NCBI GenBank assembly: GCA_003952965.2
Contig: CM025852.1
Coordinates: 23,398,308-23,462,307 of the forward strand
DNA from: Morella rubra
Lineage: Eukaryota > Streptophyta > Magnoliopsida > Fagales > Myricaceae
Reading direction: 5' to 3'
DNA length: 64,000 nt
In this document: positions 47,501 through 61,400 of the stretch, piece after piece
Numbering within the stretch: the stretch's first letter is position 1
Layout of the letters: every line of letters begins with the position of its first letter
Translations under genes and position numbers: made by a program
The notes under the pieces: generated by a model
Database searches by the model: none
What the model was told of the DNA's origin: nothing
The model's input: only the letters and a program-made list of their open reading frames with translations

Positions 47501-48435
47501 TCAAGATAATTATAAGCTTAGATTGTCTCGCCTGTAACGAGGACGCAGTAATGACCCGTGGGGTGAAGGGTGAGTTATGATGCATCTGTGCAGGGAATTG
47601 GTTTTAATCCAATCAACCTATCTGGGTTACAGATTAGTTCTCATTCTTGGTTATGCGTAGAAACCCATCCTCTTGTGCAATAGCACTTCCTTTTTGTACA
47701 ATTTGTCAGTAATATACATTCTTAGTTCCATTGAAATTTCTGAAATGAAAAATCATATGCTAAATTCATCATACGGACATGTGATACTGCACGCCAGTTG
47801 TTTTGATCGTACCTACCTCAAGTTAACAATAGTGATCTACACTTTTAAACTTGTTATCATGTGGAAATTACTTTCTAGCGGCTGTCAACATCACGCTATA
47901 TCATGGTTGATTTGAATTATAAGATCACTCGTAGATGGAGATCTAGTCTCATCAGAATCATGTATGGACGCATATATTCACTTGCCAATCTCTAGTTGGA
48001 GAGCTCAAATAAACTGAGATGGCCTAATGGTCTGGCAATTATGAAGGCAAGACTGCTGAGCTCATACTGGGTTCATCTCCCGAGATTTTTGATGCATTGT
48101 CTTTTGGTCACAGTGGAATGGATCAATCTGTGGAAATTGAAGCTGCCTTTAGAAATTATTGGCTTCATTTGGGAAGTCCTTAATCCTGCCTTCCAATGCT
48201 ATTGGAGCTAGTCGAAATTCAAATGATCGTCCGTACAATGTGCCCACTCTGTTCCTTGGAGGAAACTTTGGATTATGGTTCTGCCGCTAATGCCTTATCA
48301 TTGTGGTGGTAGATATCAAATCTCTTTGTACAGGAAAGCCTTTACTACTAGTGAACTGGTTGCTGTTGACAAGAGGAACATCAAGGAGAAGCGGTGTTTC
48401 TTGGTGTCTAACAAAGGGCATTTAATTTAGTCTGG

Positions 48436-49112
48436 TTGATGGTAGAAGTAGTAGTAGAAGCAAGGGTGAGGGGTTGAGTTTTTTGTTCAAGAAGAGAATG
48501 AGGGATAGACAGCAAGGTGGTATATTTGGCTCGGATAGTATAAACTCACTGCAGTTTCTTGCTGCACAAGATGGATTAGCAATGGCCAATCTTAAAGGCA
48601 TCTAGGATGCTGTACTCTAACTGAGGGATGCAGTAAAGTGCAAGTCGATGAACAATACAACGAGACTGGAGTTGGACATCCATTTAGGGCGAGCACTGCT
48701 GCACCGTTGTGAAATCTAATGGCTATATTTGGTTTAGTTTTGAAAATATTTTTAGTGTTTTTTTTTTTTTTTGAGATAATGTTGATTTTTTTGAAATTGG
48801 TAAAAAATGTATTAAAAATTATTGAAATTTATAAAAAATTATTAGAGTCAGTAAAAAGTAGTAAAATTGATAGAAAAATTAATTATGAAAAATTTTTTAA
48901 GACGAAACCAAACATAGCAAATCTTTTCTCGAAGGACACAAGTACACGGTCGGAAAGCGGTCTTTTGGCTTGAGGTGTTGGAAAGTGCAAAGTTCAATTA
49001 TTGGGTTGCGCAAGATTCGCCTGCCTTCAGTCATAAGAGGATGGCAAATAAAGCGACATGGTCCCCTGAAGACTTTTAACGAGGTGAAATAATTAAACGC
49101 AAATTTCTCTGG
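48436..49112. other. 677-bp segment present only in the right copy, bounded by tctgg repeats
   Basis: The left copy joins directly at tctgg (about 14307-14311); here tctgg occurs at 48431-48435 and again at 49108-49112. The first part reads like protein (VDGRSSSRSKGEGLSFLFKK, then FGSDSINSLQFLAAQDGLAM) but is broken and unrecognised. It may continue the remnant at 47995-48425. The second part contains a MITE-like element. Either the left copy deleted it between the 5-bp repeats or the right copy gained it; the continuity of coding-like sequence favours deletion on the left. Confidence 0.6.
48721..48919. mobile_element. MITE-like inverted-repeat element, right copy only
   Basis: The left end (ggctatatttggtttagttt) is mirrored by the right end (gacgaaaccaaacatagca). 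The interior is AT-rich with no coding. It resembles the 16081-16422 element in its terminal tttggtt motif. Confidence 0.45.
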
Positions 49113-49432
49113 ATAAAGCTTCTCACTTTCCAATATCATTGACAATTTGACAAGTACCCATAACCCCATTAATGTTACGCCAACGAATATCATAATTGCA
49201 ATGACAAAGTAAACTGTCTTTAGAAGACCCAGGGAAGAAAAAAAACGAAATTGTCCATAGGCGACTGGACGAATATTGTACTGTTCAAATTTCGGTTCTT
49301 TCTACTTCAATTTGAATAAACCAATCATCGCGGGTTCATATGTTTTGAGTTGGATTGGGTGGACTCAATGGTCTTGGGTATAGATTTCTAGCTCTTCCGT
49401 ATTTCATTCTGCAACCGCATAAGGCCGGATTC

Positions 49433-52400
49433 ATGTCAGGACCATCATCTAGGTTTGTGTTTGCCATCTTTTATGCTCTGTGCATCACTGGCTTTCTTAG
49501 TAGTGCTCAGACCCAGAACCAAACACAACCTACTACCGATCCCAATGAAGGTGCTCCTCTCTCTCCCTCTATAATTCATTCCTCAGAGTGTTACTGCCCA
49601 GGCAGATTCTACCGTGCTGTAACTCAATGTATTGAAAATCCAAAATAACAAACTCTTCATGGAATACCCACAAGAACTTCAAAGATCTGATTGCTCTAAT
49701 AGAAAGTTAGATCCTAAGATGTTGAGATTTAAACTCTAGAACTTACAAAACACGGAACTTGCACACGTTCCCTTGCTTGCTTATATGAGAAAGGTAGGCA
49801 GTTCAAGCACCTAGGAGATACAGAATTAAGCTCTTAAAAAAAAATGTGTAGTTTAGAGCCCTCTTTTCCTTTGCTACGATATTACCGTCTCCTGTTTGCC
49901 TGGGTATGCCTCAGAAGAATCCTATCAAGCCAAGGCACCTGCAGCCTCTTCTAGTCTCATTTTTTTTTTTTTTTTTTGCAATTCTCTTTTGCATAACCAT
50001 CAATGAGTCACTTGCATTTGTCCTCTTGAAGAATTGAACCTGAAATTTTTGTTTCTGTGGCAGTGTCTTAGACAAACCTTGTGGGTTTTTGAGCGCCTCG
50101 ATTTGAACTAAAGTGTGTTGGTTTGAAATAACAATTCCACACAGAGGGTAGCTTCATCCTGTAACATCTGCATAACTTGCAATTTTTTATTTTTGCAGTG
50201 AAAGCTTTAAACTCGATATTTCAACGATGGAAGATAGCAGCACGACAAGATCAATGGAATATAAGTGGGGAGCCATGTAGTGGTGCCGCCACTGATAATA
50301 CCAGCTTTACTAACACGGATTACAACCCGTTCATCAAATGTAAATGCTCGTACAACAATGGCACCACTTGCCATATCACCGCGCTGTAAGCTTTTCCCAA
50401 CACGAAAGTCTCACGTTTGGACTCGGGTAGTTTTACATAAATGTTCATTATAGCTAAGATACGAGTGCTCTCTCTCTCTCTCTCATATCGACTCTGAGAA
50501 GTCATCCCAAAAATAGCCTTAAATGTTCTCTTCTTGATAGCAAGTAATGCAACCATAGAGTGAGACACCTTCTCGTATCATAATTGGGTTATTATTTGTA
50601 AAGTAATTTTTGGAATTTCGTCTGCTGATTTTCAATTTATTGTTGAAAGGAATTTTTTTTTTCCTTGGTGATTGATATGGATGAAAATGTTGGTAGCAAA
50701 GGTCTGAAGATATGAAAGAGGGGCCTCTGGTTTTTCCATAGTACTAAGGGAATAACCTCTGATTTTTTGTAGTATTAATAGAAATTTAATGCACTAAGGA
50801 ACTAGGATCTGTGGTTCATTAAAGAAGGGGCCATTTCAGGGCCCGGTATTTCGCAGTGGATTCTGTATGTGCACTATTGCCCTTCTAATATCCACTCATG
50901 GTTGATTTCTTCTCGTCTGTGGTTATAGTGACATTTTTTTTGGGTAAGTTGGTATAGTGACATTTTTCTTAACAATATAAAACTAGGTTTGGTTCTGGTT
51001 TTGAAAATATTTTTTATAAAGATTAAAAAAAATGATGTTTATTTTTTTTGGTAGTTTGTAAAAGTGGTGGGACTGTAAAAAAGATGTTTAGGGAAAGAAA
51101 TTTTTTGAAATATTTTCTCTTCGAGAATGTAAAAGTCATGAAAGTATGTTTCTGAGGAAAGTTTTTGTGAGAGTAATTGTTTTGGGTTTTTGTATTTTTT
51201 TGTCACAAAAAAAACAAAGTTAATGATTAGAAGGAAATTTATTAGGTGTAAAAATATGTTTGGATGAGAAATTAGTTTTGAAATCAAAAAATATTTTTGA
51301 AAGCCACTAAGCAAACGTGCCTAAAAGTGTTTTCATCCATAGTGAAGTAATTGCATTTTGATGTCAGACTGTGTATATTTCCATGGACCCCGAAAAAATG
51401 CTTACCTAGTATGGGGGCATCATTCAATATAGTAGAGCACAGTAGTGCATTTAATATTTTAGGGTGCCTTTTATACTAAGAAACACGATGTGAAATTTGA
51501 GGCCATATAATGAGATAGATCACATTAACGAAAGGATGCTTCTCCAAAGGTAAATCTCTTTGCCAATCAGAAAAAGGTCAGCTTCAGCATTTGCGCTTGG
51601 CTACGGAATAAAATCTCTCACTCTGGTTAGCTGTTGTTACAAACCTGTCCATAACGTTAACTTAAGGCTAACTAAATTGCATGCAGCTTTTCAGTCGTAA
51701 GAACCATTTCTGGTACGTTTTGGAGTTGATGGTTAGACTGGAGATGCTTTGAGTTAGTCCATTTTGCATGAGTGAGTGAATGTTCTAACTTTGAGCTGTT
51801 GAGTCGTACAGCTTGTTTCATCATCAGTTACAGTATGAGTGAATATCCTAGTACCAGCCATAGTTCAGAACCTTTTGTTGGGATTACTAGAAAATCGAGA
51901 ATGTCTGGATATTTTCCTTTTCATTTAATTTTTGTTGGTTTTTGAAAACTCTTGACAGGAAGGTTTATGAATTGGACATTGTCGGTGTACTACCAGACGA
52001 GCTTTGGACTTTGGCTTACCTCACCAATCTGTATGGTTTCATATGCATATACTTGTTCACTTGAATTGGCTTACCTCACCAACCTGAGCTGAATAATTGG
52101 TTACTCTATCATATACAAGCTGAATCAAAGTTATGTTGCACAGCATCGACCTCTTGCAATATGTGCTACAACTCCTTTTTCTTTTCTTTTTCTCAAGCTG
52201 TTGGTAAATATATGTTCCATATGTTTCCCTTCGCCTTATGCCTATCAGGGAAATTAAATTCCTTCATCTCTTATAGGGATTTGCGCCAAAATTTCTTAAC
52301 TGGTCCCATCTCTCCCTCCATTGGCAACCTAACTGGCTTGCAATACCTGTAAGCTCATCTAAATTCTAATTTGAAGGTTGTTTTAGAGGTGCTTAGTTTA

Positions 52401-55400
52401 TATTTATGGTCTTCTTTTCTTCCACTAGGAGCTTTGGCATTAATGCATTATCCGGGAAGCTTCCAGTAGAACTCGGGAAGCTTACTGATTTAAGGTCACT
52501 GTAAGTCATTTTCATCCATACTTCAGTAATATGTCTAAATTGGTAATGTGATTTTTCTTGAAAGATAGTGAGAGCGCCTTTCTAGTTTTTATTAGGGATA
52601 AATACACTTTACACCTCTAACTATAGAGTCTTGATGCTTTGCACCCTAATCTATTATTTTTGTCACATTCATCCATCAACTATTGATTTCAGACACCTTG
52701 CACCCTCCATGCAAACTAGCAGTTAATTTGAAGGGAAAATGCCTTTTGCGCACAAAATTACAATTTTATCCCCATGATTTTTCTGTGGTGACCATTTTGT
52801 GAGAGTAAAAGCTTAATTTTTTGGGCTAAAAAATCAACTTCAGTCAAAATTGACAGAAAATTTTAACAAAGGGTGAAAAGTGTTTGAAATCAATATTAGT
52901 GGGTAAAATGTGACAAAAATAATAGATTGGGATGCAAAGTATCAATATCCCATAGTTAGAGGATGCAAAGTGTATTTATCTCATTTTATTATTTTTCCTC
53001 CCAGTTATTTAGTTGTGTCATTATCTTCAGTTGATTATTTGGCAATTATTTATTATTATTTTTTGCAAATGGCAATTTTGTAGTCTCATAGTTAATGCTA
53101 CAATCTTGGTCCATAGTTTGACTACATTTTTAAATACCTTGGTTAAATTCCAGACCATCCTACCATATGATTGGGATGCATCAATGATGTATCAAAGTCA
53201 ACTATTAGTACAAATAATTTTATTTGTTACATTAATGTGTGTAACTGCCATTGCTAGATTTAGGTGAATTCTTGTCGCCTTCTTCTTTGTTCATCTGCTG
53301 AAAGTTACAAAACTGAATCTAAAAGAGAAATTATTGGAATCATATATTTGATTTACTTGTCAATTTTGTAGGGCTTTTGGGTTTAACAACTTCTCTGGTC
53401 CTCTGCCTTCTGAGCTTGGGAATTTAACCAAGTTAGAACAATTGTAAGTTTTAATCAATAGGTGTCTGTTTTTCCATTTCGTTGTGAATTAGCATCTTGA
53501 TACACGCCATGTAGTTGTTTATAAAATGTTGGCTTTAGATAATTCTGAAAGAACTTTCAATTACGTAAACATGTGGCTTCGTCATGTCATCTGTACACAA
53601 AAAGGAAAAAGCTATAATCCCTGAACTACCAAGGTTCTGCAAACGCAATATTCTGTTTTTAGTACACACAACATTATCAATTTCTTAAGAAGTCGTCGAT
53701 GTTCAGATAAATATGAATGTTATATTTTCTGAATCGGAGGTATTATTGATAAAGCTATGAAGACGACAGTGAACCCAACTAGTAAGGAAATAATTCAAAG
53801 TTGAAACTGGGTGTTCCAAAGATAATAGGGAATATTTATAGTAGCCTAACAAAATCATTGGGATAATATATCAGCAACCCAATCTCCTGCAACTTTTACT
53901 AGATATCACAATACAGATTTAATGCATATGATCAATTTCATTACAATATTCTTTTACATGCTCCTTCAAATATTGATATGTGCTTATCACATAAATATCA
54001 TTGCCACAAGATACCATTGAAATTATACAGAATCTGGTTGTGGAAATTCTTCTATGACTTGATATTCCACTGTGTGCAGCAATAGATGAAATCGCTGCAA
54101 ATAAGTATACTGTTGGATGTGTCACTTTCATAATCTAGATTTTTGAATATAGAACAGTACTTTCTGTTATGAACATTGCCCATCGGAAGATCCAACTTAA
54201 AGGAACAAAGAGGCATTGAAAAGGAGATCGCCAATAATTTGAAAGATGAAAAATAAAAAAACAAGAGGGTCTCCTTTATGAGAACAAGCTTTTAAAGTGG
54301 GCTACATAAAGGCTGGGGATGGTGTCACCATTGGAAAGCTAACTACTGGAAATAAAAATTAGGGGACACCAGGATTTTCTTTTTCTCAAAAAAATGATGC
54401 CCAATTGCATGTGTGAGATTCAAACAATATCCCCTTGATATCATCAAACATTCAGGGCGTTTCTAAGCATAGGCAGCCTAGGCGGTTGCTTAAGGCCCCC
54501 AAAATAGTCCTATTTAATAGGTTATAAGCCCCAATTTAAATATTTTAATTTTAAGTCTAAAAGTATCAGTTAAACATTTTGAAATCTTATTTAATGCAAA
54601 GAAAAATATAATTCTTCAAAAGAGTGACTTCCAATTTTAAAATTGGACTTCTAACTTTTAGTAATTCTTACTTTAGGCTGAACGCCTGGTTATAGCTCAC
54701 TTCTCAATTGATATCCTACTTTCACTCATCATTTTTCTTTATTTTTCTATTGTGAACATCATATCCTTCCTCCTTTTTAGCTAATTTTCAAGTGTCGATT
54801 CATCTTCAAAGTCTTAAAGTTAGCCGTAGCCCTCTTCTTCGTCATAGGTGCTATTATTCTAATCTTTCAATTTTTAAATTAGTTTTATACTTTTATTTGT
54901 CTAATAGAAAATATGAATCAAGATGTAAAATTTTTTTTAAAAAAATGAAAAACTGTTGCTTTTGCAGAAAGAAGTTTTTTAAAACTGAAAATAATAAAAT
55001 CATATCTAAGATCTACTATGATGCAAGAAAGATTAAATGGATTAGCTATATTATCAATTGAAAATTATCTATTGACAAATTTTGAATGCAAAACTTTATG
55101 AGTAATTTTGCATCTTAAAAAGCAAAAGAATAATTTTTAACTAAAATTTATGATATTCTATATTTTAATATAATAATTTATAATTTATTATAAAAGACCT
55201 CTTTTTATAGTTTCACCTAAGGCTACATTTATCTTAGAGATGGCCATGCAAACATTAAGGGCACAAAGGGCCAGATTTGACTTGGCCTTAACTTTGAACA
55301 ATAAGACCTTACACCGGTTAATCGGCTTGTAGAGGTATTGAATTGTCTTTCATTCAGACAAATAACATGACTATAAGAGCTTAAAAAAAAAAAAAAAAAA

Positions 55401-58400
55401 AACATGACTATAAGATTTTCATGATGTTCTTGTAAAGTCTACTTCACTATATCTCGTAGTTGCCGCTGCAAGTCTGTTATAGAATAATCAGAATGTTCAA
55501 AGTTTCTGACAAGTATATTCAGATATACTTGGATGACACTAGACATTCCACTTTCGCAAAATAAATTTGAACACTGGCATTTTGACCTTTATGGTCATCA
55601 GTGATAACTAATGATTGATGTTCAGAAATATCTTTGTGATAACCACCGGTTGTAAATATGACTTTTTTTTCAAACTCGTTGGTGGCTTGCGTTGGGGATG
55701 GATTTGTTAGGATTCTCGGTTAAGGACTCTAAAATAATCATCAACTCTTCCAAAAGATCTGCTCCAACACCACAATCGATCCTCTCGAACCGTTTCAAGT
55801 AACACACAAGTGTAGTAATTAAGATCTAACATACCAGAAATGAAGAATACCTCAATGTTATTACGAAGAACGTGGTCTAAGGATTATTAGTCCTTTGAAC
55901 AACAAGAACACTTGTACAATGGTTATTAGCCCAAGCATGCCCAAACTCAAGAGGTTATTAGCCCCCAAAGTCTACTGACATAAACATGCCTATATCTGGC
56001 CACCTCACACAGAAGCTCTCCAGCTCTCAAAACACAACTCTATGACTGAATGAAAACTACTGCTTCTGAGGAGTGCTTATATAGGAGAAATATCCTAAAT
56101 CTAGAAGATATGATTTATTCAATCACTCACCAAAAGGAAATCAATCTCTGAAGATACCTTCATAAAGTGCTTGATCTCGTCGCCGTCCGCCGCCATGCTC
56201 CTCCATGAGTGGTGATGCTCCTCCGACTCCTAAGACCATGCTCTCGTAAATATGATTTCTTCAATCACTCAAAAATTTGGATGCTAGATATTCCTTGAGC
56301 CGCCATGCTCCTCTATGAGTGGTGATGCTCCTCCAACTCCTAAGACCATGCTCTCGTCCGGTCACTGCTAAAGGTGGTGGTATTCCGCCGCCGGTGATGG
56401 CTGCTGTGGATAGCCACTCTTGATCATCTGCTGCTGTTGGCTTAGCTGGTGGCCAAGGTCCTGCTGTGGCACAATGTCATGGCAAGTCTCGGTGCTGTCC
56501 ATGAGCTTGCCGTGGCATGTTTATAGTTTGCTAGCTAGCTAGCATGTCAGGTGGCATCGCTGGGCTGTCATGACTTGTCAAGGGTGCTCGTGCGCGCGCG
56601 TTGATGCCATGGCATGGCTGTGGTGCTTCAGCAGCGAGCGCTATAGACGTGTCATGTACTCCTACCGCGCGCACTGTAGGCATGTCAGGGGCGCCTATGG
56701 GTGTCATTGGCACTGCGTCTTGTAACCTATTCTCTCACTCGTGGCAGTGTAGGCCATTGTCTTCACTTGAGATCCTTTCAACTCGTTGGTGGCATGCGTT
56801 GGGGATGGATTTCCATCTTGTATGTTGCATGGCTATGAAGTCTGGCAGGTTCAAGGGCAAACAATATCAAAATCCTTGTGATTTTCTTCCATCAATAATC
56901 CTTCTATAACCAACAATATCTTAATAAAATTCTATTTCTGTAAACCACCTAGTTCTTTGCTTTAAAGGCTGCTAGGTACCTGTATTATGGTTTTTTGCAC
57001 TCGTAAGTTATTTTTTATGACTATTACACTTTTATTTGTGTAAGGAGTGAGTTCCAGACTGCAGCACTAAGTTTTGTCCATCTACCTTGGCAGGTACTTT
57101 GATAGCTCTGGAATTAGTGGTGAAATTCCACAAACATTTGCCGAACTAAAGAACCTGATCATAATGTAAGATAAATCAAGTATATTGTCCAAGAAAATAT
57201 AAAAGCTGTGGACGTTTGTGTTTTTGTTGAGGAAATAGTCTTTTGTTGCAGGTTTGGCTCAAATACTGAACTCACTGGTAGGATACCTAGCTTCATAGGG
57301 AATTGGTCGGCTCTTCAAACTTTGTAAGATGACTTTGAAATTAGGATTTTTTTCTCTCTCTTCAATCATGCTTAAATGACAAGCTAGGCTCTCGATTATA
57401 TACTCACACGAAATGATGTTAAAATAGTGAAAAGTAATAGCCTATATGGTATATTCTGCATGAAATGGATATCCTTACAGTTTACAGTGAGTTACTCCTG
57501 AATGTTTTTGTAGGAAGCTTCAAGGAAACTCTTTTGAAGGTTCGATACCATCTGCATTTTCCAATTTGACTTCTTTGACTGACTTGTAAGTTTGTATTAG
57601 TTAATCTTCTTTTCTGAAGTACACTTTTGGCCCCTTCAGCCAAATTCTATGTCCATCCCTGAAATTTACAAAGTTTTGATTTCATCCCAGAACAATTTAA
57701 AAGTAGTAGTATTGTTCATAACAGTATTATATCAGCCTTTTATCAGTCACGTATGAATTTCAATTCATGGATGATGAGACAAGGATTGATGCAGCTAGCT
57801 TTCAAATTGTTCAGGGATTAAATTTAAATTTGTGTCATTTCAGGGACAATAATCTAAAATTAAGGAAGCAATAAATTTGTGTCACGTATGATTTCAGCCT
57901 TTTGTTTATATGCTGCAGATCTTGTGGCTGATAATCCTATGTATGATTTAAATGCAGGAGAATAAGTGATTTATCTAATGGCAGCTCTTCGTTGGCATTC
58001 ATTAAGGAAATGAAGTCTCTAAGCATCCTGTAAGAGTTTAAGTTTGCAGTCAGTGTATTTGAGTATATATCTGTCATGAATTGTCTTGAATTTTGGACCG
58101 GACTCTAAAGGAGGACTTTCCTGGAAGCTGAAGTGCCTTCGGTGTTAGCCATAGGCTAGGCTCATAAGCGACGGACTGTTTACTGCTACTGTTGTTTCAG
58201 AAAGTGGTAAAGGACAACGAGGTTGATCATTTCATAGTATCCAACTTCATATTTTGAATGTTTAATCTCCCTCATACCACAGACACTAAAATCGTGCTGA
58301 GCCTTGAAAATGCGCATCTCTTTCTAGTTTATGCCTGCTTTTTTTCTCTATTGTTGGTTTATTTGCATAACACTGACATATTGTTTCTGTTTTCTTTTCC

Positions 58401-61400
58401 TTTATCTTTGTTGCTTTTCCGGAAATTAACTCATTGACAGCTTGGTAACATGTCCTGCAGGATTCTCAGGAATAACAATATTTCGGATTCAATGCCATCT
58501 AACATTGGAGAATACCAAAGCTTATGGCATCTGTAAGTTGTACTTTTTGATGGATAACTCTATACAGGTGGGGTGGCAATGTGTTAAGTTGGAAATCTGT
58601 GGCTTTATAACTCTCGGACCAGGAATTGGTCTAATGATTAATTAGTTAAACGAGCTCAACCTGAACAGAAGACAAATGTATAAGTCCTTGTTTAAAGTTA
58701 CCTTGGATGACAGAATGTGCTTACCAGGTTATTTGGTATGGCTTTCTTGACGAATAATTTATCTAGTACAGTAGTTTGGCTCACTTCATTTCAACCTGAA
58801 GTCAGTCGGATTTTTTTTTTTTTTATTTTCTCTTTGTAACCTTTTCTCCCGTCATTACTTTTTCCTCTTACGAGACAGGATAACAGGTGTGGGTTTAATT
58901 TTTCCAGAAGATTCTTATTAAAAAAAAATTACGGAAGATCTTTTTGGTTTTTGAGACTTATCATTAATGTTATGTATATGTTCTGTTAGATGGCTTTTGT
59001 TTACTGGACTACCATGTAACACTAGTTCTTTTATATTTTATGTTCTAAGGGATTTAAGCTTCAACAACATAACTGGACCGATTCCGGACTCGCTTTTTAG
59101 GATGAGTTCGCTCTCTCACCTGTAATGTACTGCTGTCTGCTTAATAGCACCATACTTCCTCGGACATGTATCCCTGTTGGATTGAAGCATGTATTGCTTT
59201 CCCATGTGTAGGTTTCTTGGGAATAATAAGTTAAATGGCACCATTCCAACAACAAAAAGTACAACTCTGCTCAATATGTAAGTACATCTGATAGTTTATT
59301 CAACATCTTTCTGGTGCATATGAAAGTGCACATATCAAACTTTTTTTTCTGAGGAAGCTTCAGATTTTCAGAAATAGTACAAGGCCATTCAAACCTCTGG
59401 TCAGGTTCATTTATGTTTGTTTGTGTCTGCACATGATCGATTTCGTACTACCCTATCCCTTGGCCAAATCAAATCACCAGTGCCTCGTTGAAAGAGAAAA
59501 AAATCTTAACTGCTAAATAATTGGGACGTACTTGCCTAGCTGCAATCATTGTAGGCTTATAGCAGGAGCAGTTTTATGGATTTGCCTATATAGGATAATG
59601 GTAGGATAGAGTTTAAAAAATCTGCTGATTTGAGTATAGTTTGAATTCTATTCTGTGATTATCATTTTATATAACCAACTTTCTTTGGCCTGGTGGTTGG
59701 TTGTGTTTCACTATCACCAGGATCAGAGTTTCAAAGGCTGGGGAAGATAAGAGAAAAGAGATAAATTACCATTTTATAATCCTATAGTCATTATGTTTAA
59801 ATTTTTCATGGATATTACCTTTTGAATATTTTACTATTCCAAGGTACTACTTGTCCTGTTTTATTCATCGAAACGCAATCTGTGCTTGGTATCCTGTAAT
59901 CAGAACATCATGAGTTTCTAAAATTACCATAGAAAGTTCCTAATTTTTTAGGAAACACCAAATTTTTAAGGTGATTTGGTAATTATACAACTTTCTAGAT
60001 TCCTTTGGAAACATGGAGTATAGTTTTGTACCTCACAAATAAAAGGATCAATAAAAAACATGGTACTAGGATCTTCGATCTAGTTGGTGTACTGTAAAGT
60101 CCAAATCCTTCGTCTCACTATGCTCCTTCTGGGTTGTGCTTTTTCTTAAAAGAGAGAAAAAAAACCATTGGTACCACATGCTAAAAAGCATATATATGCT
60201 ATGTTGAAGCTATGATGGTAGTTAACTAAAAAGAAACATCTGATAAAAGGAGATTATACAGCTGAAGAGATAAGTTGCAAAGATGTCTCCCACAACTATT
60301 TGCATGTGATGATATTCTCGCTCTTTGCCCTATTTTGCTTTTTGGTACTAAAAATTGAAAACACAATAAAATTTTAAAAGAATTAGGCTGTCGTTTTCAA
60401 GATAAAAATTGCAAGTGACATTGAAGGTTACTTCAACTGAAAGTTTTATTGGCAACAAACATGCCTTGTTTTTCATTTGTTTAAAGTTATACATCTATTT
60501 GGAAGTTGCTCTTCTTTGAATTTGTTTGGTATACACCCTTCCTCATGTTTCTGTCTGAAACCTTTTGCTTTAAAAGTTCTTTGGATACCCTGTTGTACAA
60601 CCAACTGGGTATGTTTATGAGGAAATACGGACAACTAGAGGTTTGGATATGCATTTGTGTGGTGTCTAGCTTTTAATCAAAATGTTGGACGGGTGACCAA
60701 TCTCTAAAATACAACTGAACACAGGCTTTTGCTCATTCACTATGAAACTATCATCTATTCCAAAAGCTTAAACTGTTAGGAAAAGGTAGATTTATTTTAA
60801 TTTTATTTTAATACTCTCTCACGTGTGGGCTGGACTTTCCTTTAATTGGTAGGCCCAACACGTGTAATATTTAATTGAAATTGGGGTGAAGTGAGAGTCA
60901 GTTTTGAACTTAGGATTTTAGTTTTAATACCATGTGAAAGTATCATCAATCTCAAAAACTTCAGTTGTTAGGAAGAGGTAAATTTAATTATTTATTTTAT
61001 GTTTTTTTAACAATTGAACTATATACTTAAGTTCTCACGATGTTGTGCTTGCAGAGATTTGTCATACAATAATCTTGTCGGGAGCTTTCCTTCTTGGGTC
61101 TACGAAAAAAATTTAAATCTGTATGTTTATTGTTATTTGTTTCTGTGTTTTCAAGTTTTATTTAGTACTTCTACGTACTTCTGTGAAATAGTTTGTATCT
61201 GCTCGTTCTGGAATAGCTAATTTCCTTTTAACAATCCTTCCAAAAAAAAAAGTACTTTCTACATTGTCTTCTATTCTGTGTACATGTAATATTAACCAAA
61301 CTAACATTGAGCTTTCGTGGGTACAATATGCAGTAACTTAGTTGTCAACAACTTCACAATAGGAAGTTCAAATAGCAGGTGATTCTCATCTTATTTTTGG

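Larger units (their letters stand above)
47501..49432. other. Spacer between right PPR and right receptor kinase
   Basis: Sequence follows 13360-14826 of the left copy, including the unidentified coding-like remnant (about 47995-48425). It has a right-only segment at 48436-49112 and lacks the short LINE tail of the left copy. No functional gene is supported. Confidence 0.5.

Noticed and set aside
55705-56780. Calling the right-only 1-kb insert a solo LTR
   Set aside because: TG...CA ends are present but no 5-bp target duplication abuts them, and the flanking repeat is 32 bp, so the family remains open.
56531-56909. Two overlapping open frames in the 1-kb insert of the right kinase intron
   Set aside because: They arise from GC-rich tgcatggc/gcgcgc-type sequence, show no recognisable family, and one runs across the insert border.
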